In this document: one piece after another, positions 49,449 through 58,658 of the stretch
Layout: each line of letters opens with the position of its first letter
Numbering within the stretch: position 1 is the stretch's first letter
Assembly: GCA_944320955.1 (NCBI GenBank)
Contig: CALUJL010000029.1
Location: 62,001-126,000 of the forward strand
Origin: an uncultured Bacteroidaceae bacterium
Lineage (GTDB): Bacteria > Bacteroidota > Bacteroidia > Bacteroidales > Bacteroidaceae
Length of the DNA: 64,000 nt
Direction of reading: 5' to 3'
The notes under the pieces: model-generated
Seen by the model: only the letters and a program-made list of their open reading frames with translations
What the model was told of the DNA's origin: nothing
Database searches by the model: none
Program-made: the position numbers and the translations under genes

Positions 49449-51197
49449 TCAGATCCCGAGGGACTTCTTGACGGCTTCTACTTTCTCGTCGGCCTTGCGG
49501 GAGGCTTCGCCGTATTGGGAGCGGTCTTCCATCCGGCCTTTCACTTCGATGTAGAACTTGATTTTCGGCTCGGTGCCGGAGGGGCGCACGCTTACCTTGG
49601 AGCCGTCGGCCGTGAAGTACTGCAGTACGTTGCTCGGCTCGGGCATCTCCAGCGGAGTCTGCTGCCCCTTGTCGTCGGTGGCCACGAGGGTCTGGTAGTC
49701 TTTGGTGAGGACAACGGGGCTTCCGCCCAGCTCTTTCGGCGGATTGGCGCGGAAGCCGGCCATCATCTGCTTGATCTCTTCGGCGCCGCTCTTGCCTTTT
49801 TTCACGACGCTGATGCCTTTTTCCTTGGAATAGCCGTATTCGATGTAGATGTCCTGCAGCAGTTCGTAGAGGCTCTTGCCCTGGTCTTTTACCCAGGCGG
49901 CTATCTCGGCTATGAGGCAGCAGGCGCTCACGGCGTCTTTGTCGCGCACGAAGTCTTCGGCCAGGAAGCCGTAGCTCTCTTCGCCGCCGCCGATGTATTT
50001 CTTTTTCCCTTCGTTCAGGCGGATGTCGCGGGCAATCCACTTGAATCCGGTGTAGCAGTCGAGCATTTCGATGTGGTTCTTTTGGGCAATCTCGCGGATG
50101 ACTTCGGTGGTCACGATGGTCTTCACGATGAATTCATTGCCCGTCAGCTTGTGCTTGGCCTGCATGTTGCGGATGATGTAGTAGAGGTAGATCAGGGCGG
50201 TCTGGTTGCCGTTTACGAGAATCCACTGCCCCTTGTCGTCCTTGACGGCTATGCCCACGCGGTCGGCGTCGGGGTCGCTGGCCATGACGAGGTCGGCATC
50301 GATGGATTTGGCCTTCTCGATGGCCAGATTCAGGGCTGCGGGTTCCTCGGGGTTGGGGCTGACGACGGTGGGGAAGTCGCCGCTGACGACCATCTGCTCC
50401 TCCACGGTGGAGACGTTCTCGAAGCCCCACATCTGCAGGGCGCGGGGGATGATGCGCACTCCGGTGCCGTGGATCGGGGTGTAGACTATCTTGATGTCCT
50501 TCTGGCGGCGGATGACTTCGGGGTCGATGCTCACCGTCTTCACGGCGTCGAGGTAGGCTTTGTCCACGTCTTCGCCGATGATCTGGATGAGCGCGGGATT
50601 TCCCTGGAATTTGATTTCCTCGGCCGAGCCTATCTTGTTCACCTCTTCTATGATGCCCGTGTCGTGCGGGGCGAGGACTTGCGCCCCGTCTTCCCAATAG
50701 GCCTTGTATCCGTTGTATTCCTTGGGGTTGTGGCTGGCCGTGATGTTGATGCCGCTCTGGCAACCCAGGTGGCGGATGGCAAAACTTACCTCGGGCGTGG
50801 GGCGGAGGTCGTCGAAGAGATAGACTTTTATGCCGTTGGCCGAGAAGATTTGTGCGGAGATTTCGGCAAACTTGCGGCTGTTGTTGCGGCAGTCGTGCCC
50901 GATGACTACGCTGATCTGCCCGCGGCCGGCAAAGTTTTTATTCAAGTAGTTGGCAAATCCCTGCGTGGCGGCGCCCACGGTGTAGATGTTCATCCGGTTG
51001 CTTCCCGTGCCCATGATTCCGCGCAGGCCGCCGGTGCCGAATTCCAGGTCTTTATAAAAAGATTCGATGAGTTCCGTTTTGTCGCTGGCGTCGAGCATGC
51101 GGCGCACGTCTTTCTGTGTTTCTTCGTCGTAAGCGGCGGTCAACCATTTGGCTGCCTTGGCGCTTACTTCTTTGAGCAAAGCATCATTTTCAGTCAT
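49449..51197 (-). CDS. Phosphoglucomutase/phosphomannomutase (alpha-D-phosphohexomutase)
   Basis: 582 residues. It interconverts hexose-1- and hexose-6-phosphates. The phospho-serine is in NITASHNPKEYNGYK, the Mg-binding loop is DPDADRVG, the sugar-binding loop GGGEESYGF, and the C-terminal phosphate-binding RPSGTEPKIKFY. Length and motifs resemble the PgcA-type glucomutase of Firmicutes and Bacteroidota. It can feed glucose-1-phosphate to glycogen (glgB lies 5 kb away) and to nucleotide sugars. The start at 51197 is chosen over 51242 because the promoter element lies at 51240-51247. Confidence 0.93.
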   Translation of the reverse strand: MTENDALLKEVSAKAAKWLTAAYDEETQKDVRRMLDASDKTELIESFYKDLEFGTGGLRGIMGTGSNRMNIYTVGAATQGFANYLNKNFAGRGQISVVIGHDCRNNSRKFAEISAQIFSANGIKVYLFDDLRPTPEVSFAIRHLGCQSGINITASHNPKEYNGYKAYWEDGAQVLAPHDTGIIEEVNKIGSAEEIKFQGNPALIQIIGEDVDKAYLDAVKTVSIDPEVIRRQKDIKIVYTPIHGTGVRIIPRALQMWGFENVSTVEEQMVVSGDFPTVVSPNPEEPAALNLAIEKAKSIDADLVMASDPDADRVGIAVKDDKGQWILVNGNQTALIYLYYIIRNMQAKHKLTGNEFIVKTIVTTEVIREIAQKNHIEMLDCYTGFKWIARDIRLNEGKKKYIGGGEESYGFLAEDFVRDKDAVSACCLIAEIAAWVKDQGKSLYELLQDIYIEYGYSKEKGISVVKKGKSGAEEIKQMMAGFRANPPKELGGSPVVLTKDYQTLVATDDKGQQTPLEMPEPSNVLQYFTADGSKVSVRPSGTEPKIKFYIEVKGRMEDRSQYGEASRKADEKVEAVKKSLGI

Positions 51198-51239
51198 GAC
51201 CTTATGGGTTTTGTTGAAGTTTGTTCTGATTTTTGCGGG

Positions 51240-51247
51240 CAAAGATA
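51240..51247 (-). promoter_or_regulatory. -7 promoter element for the phosphohexomutase gene
   Basis: Minus strand reads TATCTTTG, about 43 bp before the start codon at 51197. Confidence 0.5.
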
Positions 51248-51269
51248 CGCTTTCTTCTCCATTCGTATG

Positions 51270-51346
51270 CCGCTTTCCCGGAAAAGTTGCGGGCCTTTCC
51301 GAAAAAAGCGGCAGGGGTTTTATGAAAAAGCGGCAGCACTTTTCCT
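51270..51346. repeat. Intergenic hairpin-repeat locus E (about 3-4 units)
   Basis: Consecutive units of 21-23 bp: GGAAAAGTTGCGGGCCTTTCC, GAAAAAAGCGGCAGGGG then TTTTAT, and GAAAAAGCGGCAGCAC then TTTTCCT. It lies between porZ and the phosphohexomutase promoter. Units here are mostly in the same orientation. Confidence 0.75.
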
Positions 51347-51389
51347 GGCAAGTTACAGGCGTTTCATCCCTCCCGTGCCGGGCTTCCCG

Positions 51390-53717
51390 TCAGCGGATGA
51401 CGGCAATCTTCGTCACCACGCTCTCCTTGCCTTCGGCATCGGCTGCCAGCAGCATGTAGACGCCTCGTGCGACGCGCCTGCCCTCGGCATTGCATCCGTC
51501 CCAGGTGTACATGCCGCCCGTGGAGACGCCTTGCCTTACGAGCCGCCCGCCGGCATCCACGATCTTGATGTCGCTCTCCCGCATCAGCCCCTTGATGGTG
51601 ATCGGGCCGGTATAGTCGCTGCCGACGGGATTGGGGAAAGCATGGACGTCGGAAGCGAACTGCTCCCCGCCCTCCGTGGCGTCGCTCTGGTAGGATACGA
51701 TGCCGGCATCGGTGCCGATGAAGACTTCGCCCGTCGTCGGGAAGATGGCGATGCTCTGTATATTGTTGGAGGGGAGAGGGCTGTTTTCCGTAGTGAAGTG
51801 CAGGAGTTGGGTCGTATTGTCGGAGTCGATGAGGTAAAGCCCGTTTTCCTGCGTGCCGAACCATTTGCGGTTTCCCCCGTCCACGGCGATGGCATTGATG
51901 CGCTCCCCGGCCAGCAGGTAGTCGGCCAGGTTGGTCCCGTCGTTGCGGGGTATCTTGACTTGCGTGAAGTGGAAATTGTCCTCGTACCAGCGGTCCGGGC
52001 TGTCGATGAGCAGGGGGCCTTCGCTGGAGCCTATCCAGATGTACCCGTCCTTGTCCTCGGCCACGGAGAAGACGTGGAGCGTGCTGCCGCTGCCTATGCT
52101 GCTCCCGTCCTGGTTGTAGTAGACGGTACGGGCGAGCACGCGGTCGTCTTCCGAGGATTCCGGCACGTCGCCCGGCGTGATGCAGCAGATTCCGCCGGTG
52201 GCCTTCATCGAGCCGAACCAGAGCCGCCCCTTCGAGTCGAAGAGCGTGCGGTTGGGGTTCCAAGCGGAAATCTCCGGATAATAGGGGCGCACCCAGCTCC
52301 CGTCCGGCTTGAGGATATTGACCACACTGTCTACCTCCATGTTGAAAGCCCATAGATTTCCGTCCGGATCATAGTTCATTCCGCTGACGCGCACGAAGCG
52401 TTTGCTGCCGTTCAGGCAGGAGCGGAGCGTACTGTTGGCCTGATCGTACAGCCGGACGAACTGCCCGTGGCGGAACTCGTAGACGCCTTCGCCCACGGAG
52501 GAGGCAAAAGCCTGCGAAGTGTCGGCAGGATTGAGCACGAGGGTGCTGATGTCCAGATAGTCGAGGCCTGTTATGTCCTTTATCCCTTCTTCCTGGAACG
52601 AAGTCCAGCGGCCGTCGGCGTAACACATGATGGTCCCGTTGTTGTAGTAGCGGTCCAGATAGGAGCCTCCGCCGCAGACAAAGAGGCGGTCGCCGTAGAT
52701 TTTCATGTAAGCCGCAAGGGCTCTTTTCGGTCCGGAAGGCGCGCTTATGGTACGGGCGGGGGAAAATCCCGGTCCGGCTTCGTCCAGCGTGTAGGCGCTC
52801 AGGCTCCCGTCGGCCATGGCGCCCCAGTAGAGGCCGTCGGCGTAGCAGATGCTGTTGAAAGCGGTGCGCTGGTCGAAAGTTATCCACTCGTCGGCCGAGG
52901 TGAAGATGGCCATGCTGTACTGGTTGGTGGCTATCATCTGCCCGTTGCCCATGGTGGAAGTATGGTAGTTGCCGGCAAGGATGCGGTCGGTGCTGCCGGT
53001 TTCGGGACGATAGCGGTAGACGCCGTTGACGGAGTGGAAGAAGAATATCGTATTGTCGAAGAGATAAGCGTTGTAGAAGGCCTGATTGTCGATTTTCTCC
53101 CAGTTGCCGCTCTCCAGGAGGTTCGTCGATTTGTCGCCGCGGTAGACTCCGTCGGCCGTGGCGGCATACAAATTCCCGTTTTGCTCTACGCAGGCATACG
53201 TGTCCTGCCCCAGAATGTAGGTATTCTCAAACTGGGCTGTCCGGCTGTCAATGCTTACCAGCCCGAAGCCGGTGCACAAATAGAAAACCGGGCCGACAGT
53301 GGAGACATTGTTTATCGTCTTGTTGTAAGAGAGGCTCTTGTCTGCGTATTCGCGCAGGTTGTATACCGTGCCGTCCTCGTACATCAGGTCGATGTTGCTG
53401 TTCCGGTATACGATGATGAGGCACTTTGTCTCCGGGATGTATCGGATTTGCGAGATGGAGTAGTCGTTTAGGGCATTTACCTTGTTGTATTCTTCCAGAG
53501 AGTTGTCTTCCGTGTCGAAAGAGAAGAGCGAATTGGAAGCCACGACGTAGATTTTGTTTCCCGCGGCTGTGACGTAGGTCGGAACGGTATAGGACTGGTG
53601 GGATTGCCACTGCCCTATGGCCTGCTGGGCAGCAAGGGTGGGGGAAAAGAGCAGCAGCAGGATTGCCAGGCAGGCAGCGGAAAGGGGGAAAGGCGGCAGC
53701 GATTTCGATGACTTCAT
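51390..53717 (-). CDS. porZ: PorZ-like T9SS attachment-complex protein
   Basis: 775 residues, almost the length I recall for P. gingivalis PorZ. Signal peptide region MKSSKSLPPFPLSAACLAIL. Two seven-bladed propeller-like regions of two-component-regulator type: QQAIGQWQSHQSYTVPTYVT at the start of the first, and repeats such as GRLWFGSMKATGGICC, GYIWIGSSEGPLLIDS and RKWFGTQENGLYLI in the second. The last 90 residues are a T9SS C-terminal domain (VHAFPNPVGSDYTGPITIKG ... VARGVYMLLAADAEGKESVV). PorZ sits on the cell surface and works with the sortase PorU. It is the last gene of a run with rdgB, thioesterase and membrane-protein genes. Confidence 0.88.
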   Translation of the reverse strand: MKSSKSLPPFPLSAACLAILLLLFSPTLAAQQAIGQWQSHQSYTVPTYVTAAGNKIYVVASNSLFSFDTEDNSLEEYNKVNALNDYSISQIRYIPETKCLIIVYRNSNIDLMYEDGTVYNLREYADKSLSYNKTINNVSTVGPVFYLCTGFGLVSIDSRTAQFENTYILGQDTYACVEQNGNLYAATADGVYRGDKSTNLLESGNWEKIDNQAFYNAYLFDNTIFFFHSVNGVYRYRPETGSTDRILAGNYHTSTMGNGQMIATNQYSMAIFTSADEWITFDQRTAFNSICYADGLYWGAMADGSLSAYTLDEAGPGFSPARTISAPSGPKRALAAYMKIYGDRLFVCGGGSYLDRYYNNGTIMCYADGRWTSFQEEGIKDITGLDYLDISTLVLNPADTSQAFASSVGEGVYEFRHGQFVRLYDQANSTLRSCLNGSKRFVRVSGMNYDPDGNLWAFNMEVDSVVNILKPDGSWVRPYYPEISAWNPNRTLFDSKGRLWFGSMKATGGICCITPGDVPESSEDDRVLARTVYYNQDGSSIGSGSTLHVFSVAEDKDGYIWIGSSEGPLLIDSPDRWYEDNFHFTQVKIPRNDGTNLADYLLAGERINAIAVDGGNRKWFGTQENGLYLIDSDNTTQLLHFTTENSPLPSNNIQSIAIFPTTGEVFIGTDAGIVSYQSDATEGGEQFASDVHAFPNPVGSDYTGPITIKGLMRESDIKIVDAGGRLVRQGVSTGGMYTWDGCNAEGRRVARGVYMLLAADAEGKESVVTKIAVIR

Positions 53718-53752
53718 GTAGTACTTTTAAGACAGGGGTGCAGGGGATTGAT

Positions 53753-54364
53753 TCACAATGGAGAGAAATATTTTTTCATTGCCGCCAACGAGCGGGCCCG
53801 ATGGCTTATGGAATTCTTTTCCTCGGGAAGAAGCTGGGCAAATGTGCGGTCGTAGCCTTCGGGAATGAACACCGGGTCGTAGCCGAATCCTCCTTCGCCG
53901 GCGGGGGAAAGGGTTATAGTTCCCCGCACGATACCTTCGAACAGATGTTCTTCGCCTTGCAGGATGAGGGCTGTCACCGTGCGGAACTGCGCGCCCCGGT
54001 CCGCAATGCCGTCCAAATCGCGGAGCAACTGCCGCGTATTGGCCGCATCGTCGTGGGCCTGCAGGGCAGCTCCTTTCAGCAGGGCATAGCGCGCGGAGTA
54101 GACACCCGGGGATCCGCCCAGGGCATCGACTTCCAGTCCGGAATCGTCGGCAAAGCAGTCTACGCCGTAGCGGTCGCAGATGTATCTGGCTTTCTGCAGC
54201 GCGTTGCCCTCGAAAGTGTCTTTCGTCTCCGGAAGTTCTTCGCGGCAGTCTATGTCTTGCAGGCTGAGAATGCGTACCGAGGAGCCCAGGATGGCGGCCG
54301 CCTCTTCCAGTTTGTGCCGGTTGTTGGTGGCAAATACGAGTTCTTTGGGAAAGGTGATGTTCAT
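53753..54364 (-). CDS. rdgB: Non-canonical purine NTP pyrophosphatase (RdgB/HAM1)
   Basis: 203 residues. It removes dITP, XTP and similar damaged nucleotides from the pool. N-terminal [11 protein letters not shown], the [11 protein letters not shown] segment, [20 protein letters not shown] and [20 protein letters not shown] are typical. The start at 54364 overlaps the stop of the thioesterase gene by four bases (ATGA type), indicating coupled translation. Confidence 0.94.
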   Translation of the reverse strand: MNITFPKELVFATNNRHKLEEAAAILGSSVRILSLQDIDCREELPETKDTFEGNALQKARYICDRYGVDCFADDSGLEVDALGGSPGVYSARYALLKGAALQAHDDAANTRQLLRDLDGIADRGAQFRTVTALILQGEEHLFEGIVRGTITLSPAGEGGFGYDPVFIPEGYDRTFAQLLPEEKNSISHRARSLAAMKKYFSPL

Positions 54365-54873
54365 TTCTGTGTCTTGTTTTCTGGGGTTTCTGCTTCGTTC
54401 GCCGTGCGGCATCCGCAGAAATGGAATTTTTCTTTTGCCTCTTGCTGTGGGAATGTATAATACACGCATTGCGCCCGGGTGCATATTTCGCCCTGGGGAT
54501 TGGCCAGGGTTGCCTCGATTTGCACAAAATTTCGCTTTTGCCCCGTGATTTTCGCGCGCAAGGCGAGAGGCCTGTTGTCTTCTATGAGTACAGGTTTCAG
54601 GTATTGTATCTCCATCTTGGACGTAACTCCCGAGGTCTGCAGTTTGCGGAATACGCACCATCCGCAGATTTCGTCGAGCAGCGTGGCCTGTATGCCGCCG
54701 TGCAGGACGTGGAGCCATCCTTGGTAATCGGGCGAAGGTTGCCATTCCGAGACGATTTCGTCGCCCTCTTCGCAGAATTCGAGCCTCAGGCCGATGGGAT
54801 TGCCCGGGGCACAGCCGAAACAGTTGTATCCCTCAATGTCTTTCCAGGGATTGCAGATTTTTTCTTTGCTCAT
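54361..54873 (-). CDS. PaaI/4HBT-family thioesterase
   Basis: 170 residues of hotdog fold: [20 protein letters not shown] near the N-terminus and the [16 protein letters not shown] helix, where catalytic residues of the family lie. The C-terminal 20 residues are polar and variable. Substrate acyl-CoA unknown. It overlaps the neighbour at each end by four bases, so the membrane protein, thioesterase and rdgB form one coupled unit. Confidence 0.85.
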   Translation of the reverse strand: MSKEKICNPWKDIEGYNCFGCAPGNPIGLRLEFCEEGDEIVSEWQPSPDYQGWLHVLHGGIQATLLDEICGWCVFRKLQTSGVTSKMEIQYLKPVLIEDNRPLALRAKITGQKRNFVQIEATLANPQGEICTRAQCVYYTFPQQEAKEKFHFCGCRTANEAETPENKTQK

Positions 54874-56000
54874 GACTTTTCTTCGGTTTGCGGGACTTCG
54901 GTGAAATCATAATACCACCAATAGGTCCTGTCGTATGATTCCCTCTTCAGGACAAGGGCCAGCTCTTCCCTGTTATCGGCCTTACTGTTACGGAGTTCCA
55001 GGTATTTTATGAATGATTTGTTGAGGTCTTCGTCTGCTATGACATAGGGCTTGTCCGGATGCAGGTAGACATAGATGGCATAAGCCTCTCCGTAATGGCG
55101 CGGGAGTTGCCCGGCCGCATAGAGAGAGCTGTTGTCGTTGAGCAGGGTAATGAAGCTTTCCAAGTCTTTCCGGAGCAGGGCTTCGGCTATTTTGAGTTCA
55201 CTCTGTTGCAGACTTGCCGGGGGGGTATTCGGCGTGAGCGTAAGGTTGTTCTGGCCGACGAAGCTCGTGTCGATACCTTCTTCGCCGTAGTTTTGCGGGT
55301 AACAGAAAAGTTTGTTTCCCAAATCCCCTTTGAGCAGGAGGGCATAATTGCGGATCTGGGTCATCTTGAGTGTAGGCTTCGGGGTATTGTTCTCTATCTG
55401 TAATACCTGGTCGAAGTCGTTCCCTCTGACAGCGCGCAACATGGCTATCTCGTTCCGGGCGGAAATCTTCATGGGTGAATACAGGCCTATGACAAAAAAA
55501 CTAAGGCAAAAAAAGAGCAACATGCCGATGGACCAGGAAGAGAGCGAAGCCGTGGTGCGGTCGGAATTATAGGTTTCACTGCTGCTCAGTATGTACTTAA
55601 GGACTTTTACGACGATGAGCAACAGCAAGACTGCGGCTATGATGCCGTGCCGGAGCATGACTGTCCCGCTGTCGAGGCTGCTGCCTTCCTGGCTGACAAA
55701 GATGTAAAGCCCGATTAGGGCCGGGATATATGAGACAAACAGGAAGCGGAATCCCAGATTGAAGCAATTACGCGTCAGGAGCTGAATGCCACAGAGCATA
55801 AGGGTGGCAATCAGCGCTACGGACCACGGGGAGAAAGTGGTGCGGAGAGGTAGCAGTGTGGCATAGAATGTGCCGAAAATCTCCAGTTGCTCGCCGAATC
55901 CCTGATAAAGGAAAAGGAAAACGTAGACGGCAAACAGGGCGCTTGTCAAAATCCGTATGGGGCGGATGTTCTTTTCCCGATAATTCCGATTTCTGCTCAT
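54870..56000 (-). CDS. Polytopic membrane protein, unknown function
   Basis: 376 residues. About five hydrophobic segments fill the first 170 residues (ILTSALFAVYVFLFLYQGF; VALIATLMLCGIQLL; LFVSYIPALIGLYIFV; GIIAAVLLLLIVVKVL; IGMLLFFCLSFFVIGLY). A soluble, mainly helical C-terminal half with TPR-like character follows (NEIAMLRAVRGNDFDQVLQI ... ELKIAEALLRKDLESFITLL). I cannot name a function. Start codon directly next to repeat locus F; first gene of the coupled thioesterase-rdgB-porZ run. Confidence 0.75.
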   Translation of the reverse strand: MSRNRNYREKNIRPIRILTSALFAVYVFLFLYQGFGEQLEIFGTFYATLLPLRTTFSPWSVALIATLMLCGIQLLTRNCFNLGFRFLFVSYIPALIGLYIFVSQEGSSLDSGTVMLRHGIIAAVLLLLIVVKVLKYILSSSETYNSDRTTASLSSWSIGMLLFFCLSFFVIGLYSPMKISARNEIAMLRAVRGNDFDQVLQIENNTPKPTLKMTQIRNYALLLKGDLGNKLFCYPQNYGEEGIDTSFVGQNNLTLTPNTPPASLQQSELKIAEALLRKDLESFITLLNDNSSLYAAGQLPRHYGEAYAIYVYLHPDKPYVIADEDLNKSFIKYLELRNSKADNREELALVLKRESYDRTYWWYYDFTEVPQTEEKS

Positions 56001-56075
56001 GCTTTTCTTGAAAAAGTTGCAGCGCTTTTCCTAAAAAGATGCTGCGGTTGGATGAAAAAGTCCTCCGGGATTTTG
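56001..56075. repeat. Intergenic hairpin-repeat locus F (3 units)
   Basis: Units GAAAAAGTTGCAGCGC then TTTTCCT, AAAAAGATGCTGCGGTTGG, and GAAAAAGTCCTCCGGGA then TTTTGT, 21-23 bp each. The last unit supplies the 5' side of the glgB terminator (as read on the plus strand). Confidence 0.75.
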
Positions 56076-56101
56076 TCTTTCGGACTGCATATCCCGGAGG
56101 A
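56061..56101 (-). terminator. glgB terminator built from a repeat unit
   Basis: TCCTCCGGGAT (56061-56071) pairs perfectly with ATCCCGGAGGA (56091-56101). On the minus strand the hairpin is followed by CTTTTTC, which is the A-tract of a locus F repeat unit read in reverse. Confidence 0.8.
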
Positions 56102-56116
56102 ATCTTGTGGATGGGT

Positions 56117-58135
56117 TTATTTCTTCTTCTTCAATACAACGGCAGAACGGGCCGGAATGTATATTTTGAGCCAGCCTTTTTTGTCTTTTTTGTAAAGAGG
56201 GTCTTCGTTGGTGAAGTGCACAATCGTATCGTCGGTCAAGCCGTTTCCTCCGAATTCGGGGGCATCGGTATTCAAAACTACTTCATACGCACCTTCCGGG
56301 GTGAGGAATCCGTAGTCGGGATAGGAGCGCGTCGGGCTGAAGTTGAAGATGAAAACGAGATCGCCCCGGGAGTAAGCCAGGATCTGGTCTCCATCGTTGT
56401 GCCAGATTTCCTGCACCGGCGTGTTCTCGATGCCGGGCTTTTGGGTCAGGACTTTGAGCATTTTCCGGTCGAAGTCGCCGAGTTCGTGATAACAGAGGTT
56501 CTTCCGGTCCACCAAGTCCCACTGCCGGCGGGCATACTTGTAGCTCCATCCGTTTCCTTCGCGGGGGAAATCGATCCATTCCGGATGGCCGAACTCGTTG
56601 CCCATGAAGTTGAGATAGCCGCCGTTGATGGTGGAAGCCGTCACGAGACGTATCATTTTGTGAAGGGCCATTCCGCGGTGTACCATGTAGTTCTCGTCGC
56701 CTTTCTGCATGTGCCAGTACATGTCGGCATCTATGAGGCGGAAAATGATTGTTTTGTCGCCCACCAATGCCTGGTCGTGGCTCTCGCAGTAGGAAATGGT
56801 GCGCTCGTCGCTGCGGCGATTGGTGACTTCCCAGAAAATGGAAGAGGGCTTCCAGTCTTCGTCCATCTTCTCTTTGATGGTCTTGATCCAGTAGTCGGGG
56901 ATATTCATGGCCATGCGGTAGTCGAATCCGTATCCACCGTCCTCGTAGGGCGCAGCCAGTCCGGGCATTCCGGATACCTCTTCTGCTATGGTGATGGCCT
57001 TCGGGTTCACCTGATGTATGAGGCGGTTGGCCAATGTCAGGTAGCAAATGGCATTGTCGTCCTGATGTCCGTTGAAGTAGTCGCCGTAGTTGCAGAAAGC
57101 CTCGCCGAGCCCGTGGCTGTAGTAGAGCATGGAAGTCACGCCATCGAAGCGGAAACCGTCCAGATGGTATTCTTCCAGCCAGAATTTGCAGTTGGAAAGC
57201 AGGAAATGGATCACCTCGTTTTTGCCGTAATCGAAGCAGAGGGAGTCCCAAGCCGGGTGCTCGCGGCGGTCTCCCTGGTTGAAGAACTGGCACGGGTCGC
57301 CGCAAAGATTGCCCAGACCTTCTACTTCGTTCTTCACGGCGTGGCTGTGCACGATGTCCATAATGACGGCGATGCCGTTCTTGTGTGCCTCGTCGATGAG
57401 TTGTTTCAACTCGTCCGGCGTTCCGAAACGGGAAGATGCGGCAAAGAAACTGGATACATGATATCCGAAACTCCCGTAGTAGGGATGTTCCTGCAGGGCC
57501 ATGATTTGGATGCAGTTATAGCCCGCTTCGATGATGCGGGGCAGGATGTTTTCGCGGAATTCGGTATAAGTCCCGATCTTTTCCTCCTGCTGGGCCATCC
57601 CGATGTGGCATTCGTAGATCAGAAGCGGGTCGGTGTTCGGGCGAAAGACGCGCTTCTTGAACTTATAGGGCTTCTCCGGAGCCCATACTTGTGCGGAGAA
57701 AATGTGGGTTTCCTCGTCCTGCACCACCCGTTGCGCCCATGCGGGGATACGTTCGCCCTGGCCGCCTTCCCAATAGACGTGGAGTTTATACAAATCCTTA
57801 TGGTGCAGTGTGTCCTTCGGGAGCTTGATTTCCCAGACTCCGGCTTGGTCGTCAATCCGTTCCAAGGCGTAATCTTCTGATTCTTCCCAGTTGTTGAATG
57901 TCCCTACAAGGTAAATCCGCGTGGCGTTAGGGGCCCATTCTCGCAGGGCCCAGCCCTTTTTGTCTTGTTGCAGGCCAAAATACTTATGCCCGTTGGCGAA
58001 ATCCGAGAGGGTAAACTTGTGATTCTGGGTAAGTTCTGCCTCTTTGTCTATCGCATGTTGGTGACGACCGATGATTGCCTCCTTGTATGGCTCAAGCCAG
58101 GGGTCGTTTTTCAATATGTTCAGCGTCTCTTCCAT
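56117..58135 (-). CDS. glgB: 1,4-alpha-glucan branching enzyme
   Basis: 672 residues, GH13 family. It adds alpha-1,6 branches to glycogen. An N-terminal CBM48-like domain (about 40-150: FGLQQDKKGWALREWAPNAT, YLVGTFNNWEES) is followed by the catalytic barrel with nucleophile Asp in DGFRFDGVTSMLY, acid Glu in ITIAEEVSGMPG and third Asp in ISYCESHDQAL, then a C-terminal beta domain. The overall pattern resembles eukaryotic-type branching enzymes, as common in Bacteroidota. The frame is open further upstream into the neighbour; the ATG at 58135 starts the family homology. It is 23 bp after the YhcH gene. Confidence 0.94.
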   Translation of the reverse strand: MEETLNILKNDPWLEPYKEAIIGRHQHAIDKEAELTQNHKFTLSDFANGHKYFGLQQDKKGWALREWAPNATRIYLVGTFNNWEESEDYALERIDDQAGVWEIKLPKDTLHHKDLYKLHVYWEGGQGERIPAWAQRVVQDEETHIFSAQVWAPEKPYKFKKRVFRPNTDPLLIYECHIGMAQQEEKIGTYTEFRENILPRIIEAGYNCIQIMALQEHPYYGSFGYHVSSFFAASSRFGTPDELKQLIDEAHKNGIAVIMDIVHSHAVKNEVEGLGNLCGDPCQFFNQGDRREHPAWDSLCFDYGKNEVIHFLLSNCKFWLEEYHLDGFRFDGVTSMLYYSHGLGEAFCNYGDYFNGHQDDNAICYLTLANRLIHQVNPKAITIAEEVSGMPGLAAPYEDGGYGFDYRMAMNIPDYWIKTIKEKMDEDWKPSSIFWEVTNRRSDERTISYCESHDQALVGDKTIIFRLIDADMYWHMQKGDENYMVHRGMALHKMIRLVTASTINGGYLNFMGNEFGHPEWIDFPREGNGWSYKYARRQWDLVDRKNLCYHELGDFDRKMLKVLTQKPGIENTPVQEIWHNDGDQILAYSRGDLVFIFNFSPTRSYPDYGFLTPEGAYEVVLNTDAPEFGGNGLTDDTIVHFTNEDPLYKKDKKGWLKIYIPARSAVVLKKKK

Positions 58136-58158
58136 AAAAGATTGTATTTTTTTGTTGA

Positions 58159-58608
58159 TTAAATCATCTTGATTTTGAAAATGGCTTTCTTCCCGCCTGT
58201 CGGCGTGATGCCGGGGGCATGTGCATCCTGCGGGAAGAAGAGGGCAAACATTCCCGTTTCGACCTGAAAGTAGCTCTGGGCCTGCCCACGGAAGAAAGCC
58301 ACGTCTTTTTCTTCGTTGTAGGGAGTGAAAATACTGCTGCATAATTCAAGCGGAGTATACCCCATGGTTTCTACTCCCTCCAGCGGAATCTGGAGGTCGA
58401 TGTAGCGCCGGTGTGCTTCGAGCTTGGCTTCTGCACGGGTTTGTGCTTTCGTCTGGGCAATGTTGCAGAACAAATCGTCCCCTTCGAGGAGGTGTTTTCC
58501 CACTTCGCAACCTGCCAGGTCGTTCTGTGCTATGTACTCGGCTATTTTCTCTATGGCCGGATGAAGCGTGGTGTATAGCTTCAGATTTTTCAACTGGTCG
58601 ATTATCAT
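58159..58608 (-). CDS. YhcH/YjgK/YiaL family protein
   Basis: 149 residues. A cupin-like DUF386 family fold with the EAHRRYIDLQIPLEGVETMG, FFPQDAHAPGI and VEKI/FKIKM-type segments; His and Glu residues in the first and second motifs are candidate metal ligands. Family members are linked to sialic-acid or other sugar catabolism; the substrate here is unknown. It lies between the inositol-phosphatase-family gene (50-bp gap) and glgB. Confidence 0.88.
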   Translation of the reverse strand: MIIDQLKNLKLYTTLHPAIEKIAEYIAQNDLAGCEVGKHLLEGDDLFCNIAQTKAQTRAEAKLEAHRRYIDLQIPLEGVETMGYTPLELCSSIFTPYNEEKDVAFFRGQAQSYFQVETGMFALFFPQDAHAPGITPTGGKKAIFKIKMI

Positions 58609-58658
58609 GGTGTGGTCCGGGTTGTCAGATTCTTCTTTATGCCCTACAAACTTAAGGA

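Noticed and set aside
49515-52355. 946-codon plus-strand frame spanning the phosphohexomutase and porZ
   Set aside because: Covers two real minus-strand genes and the repeat between them; the sequence is low-complexity and His/Val/Gly-rich, with no recognisable fold.
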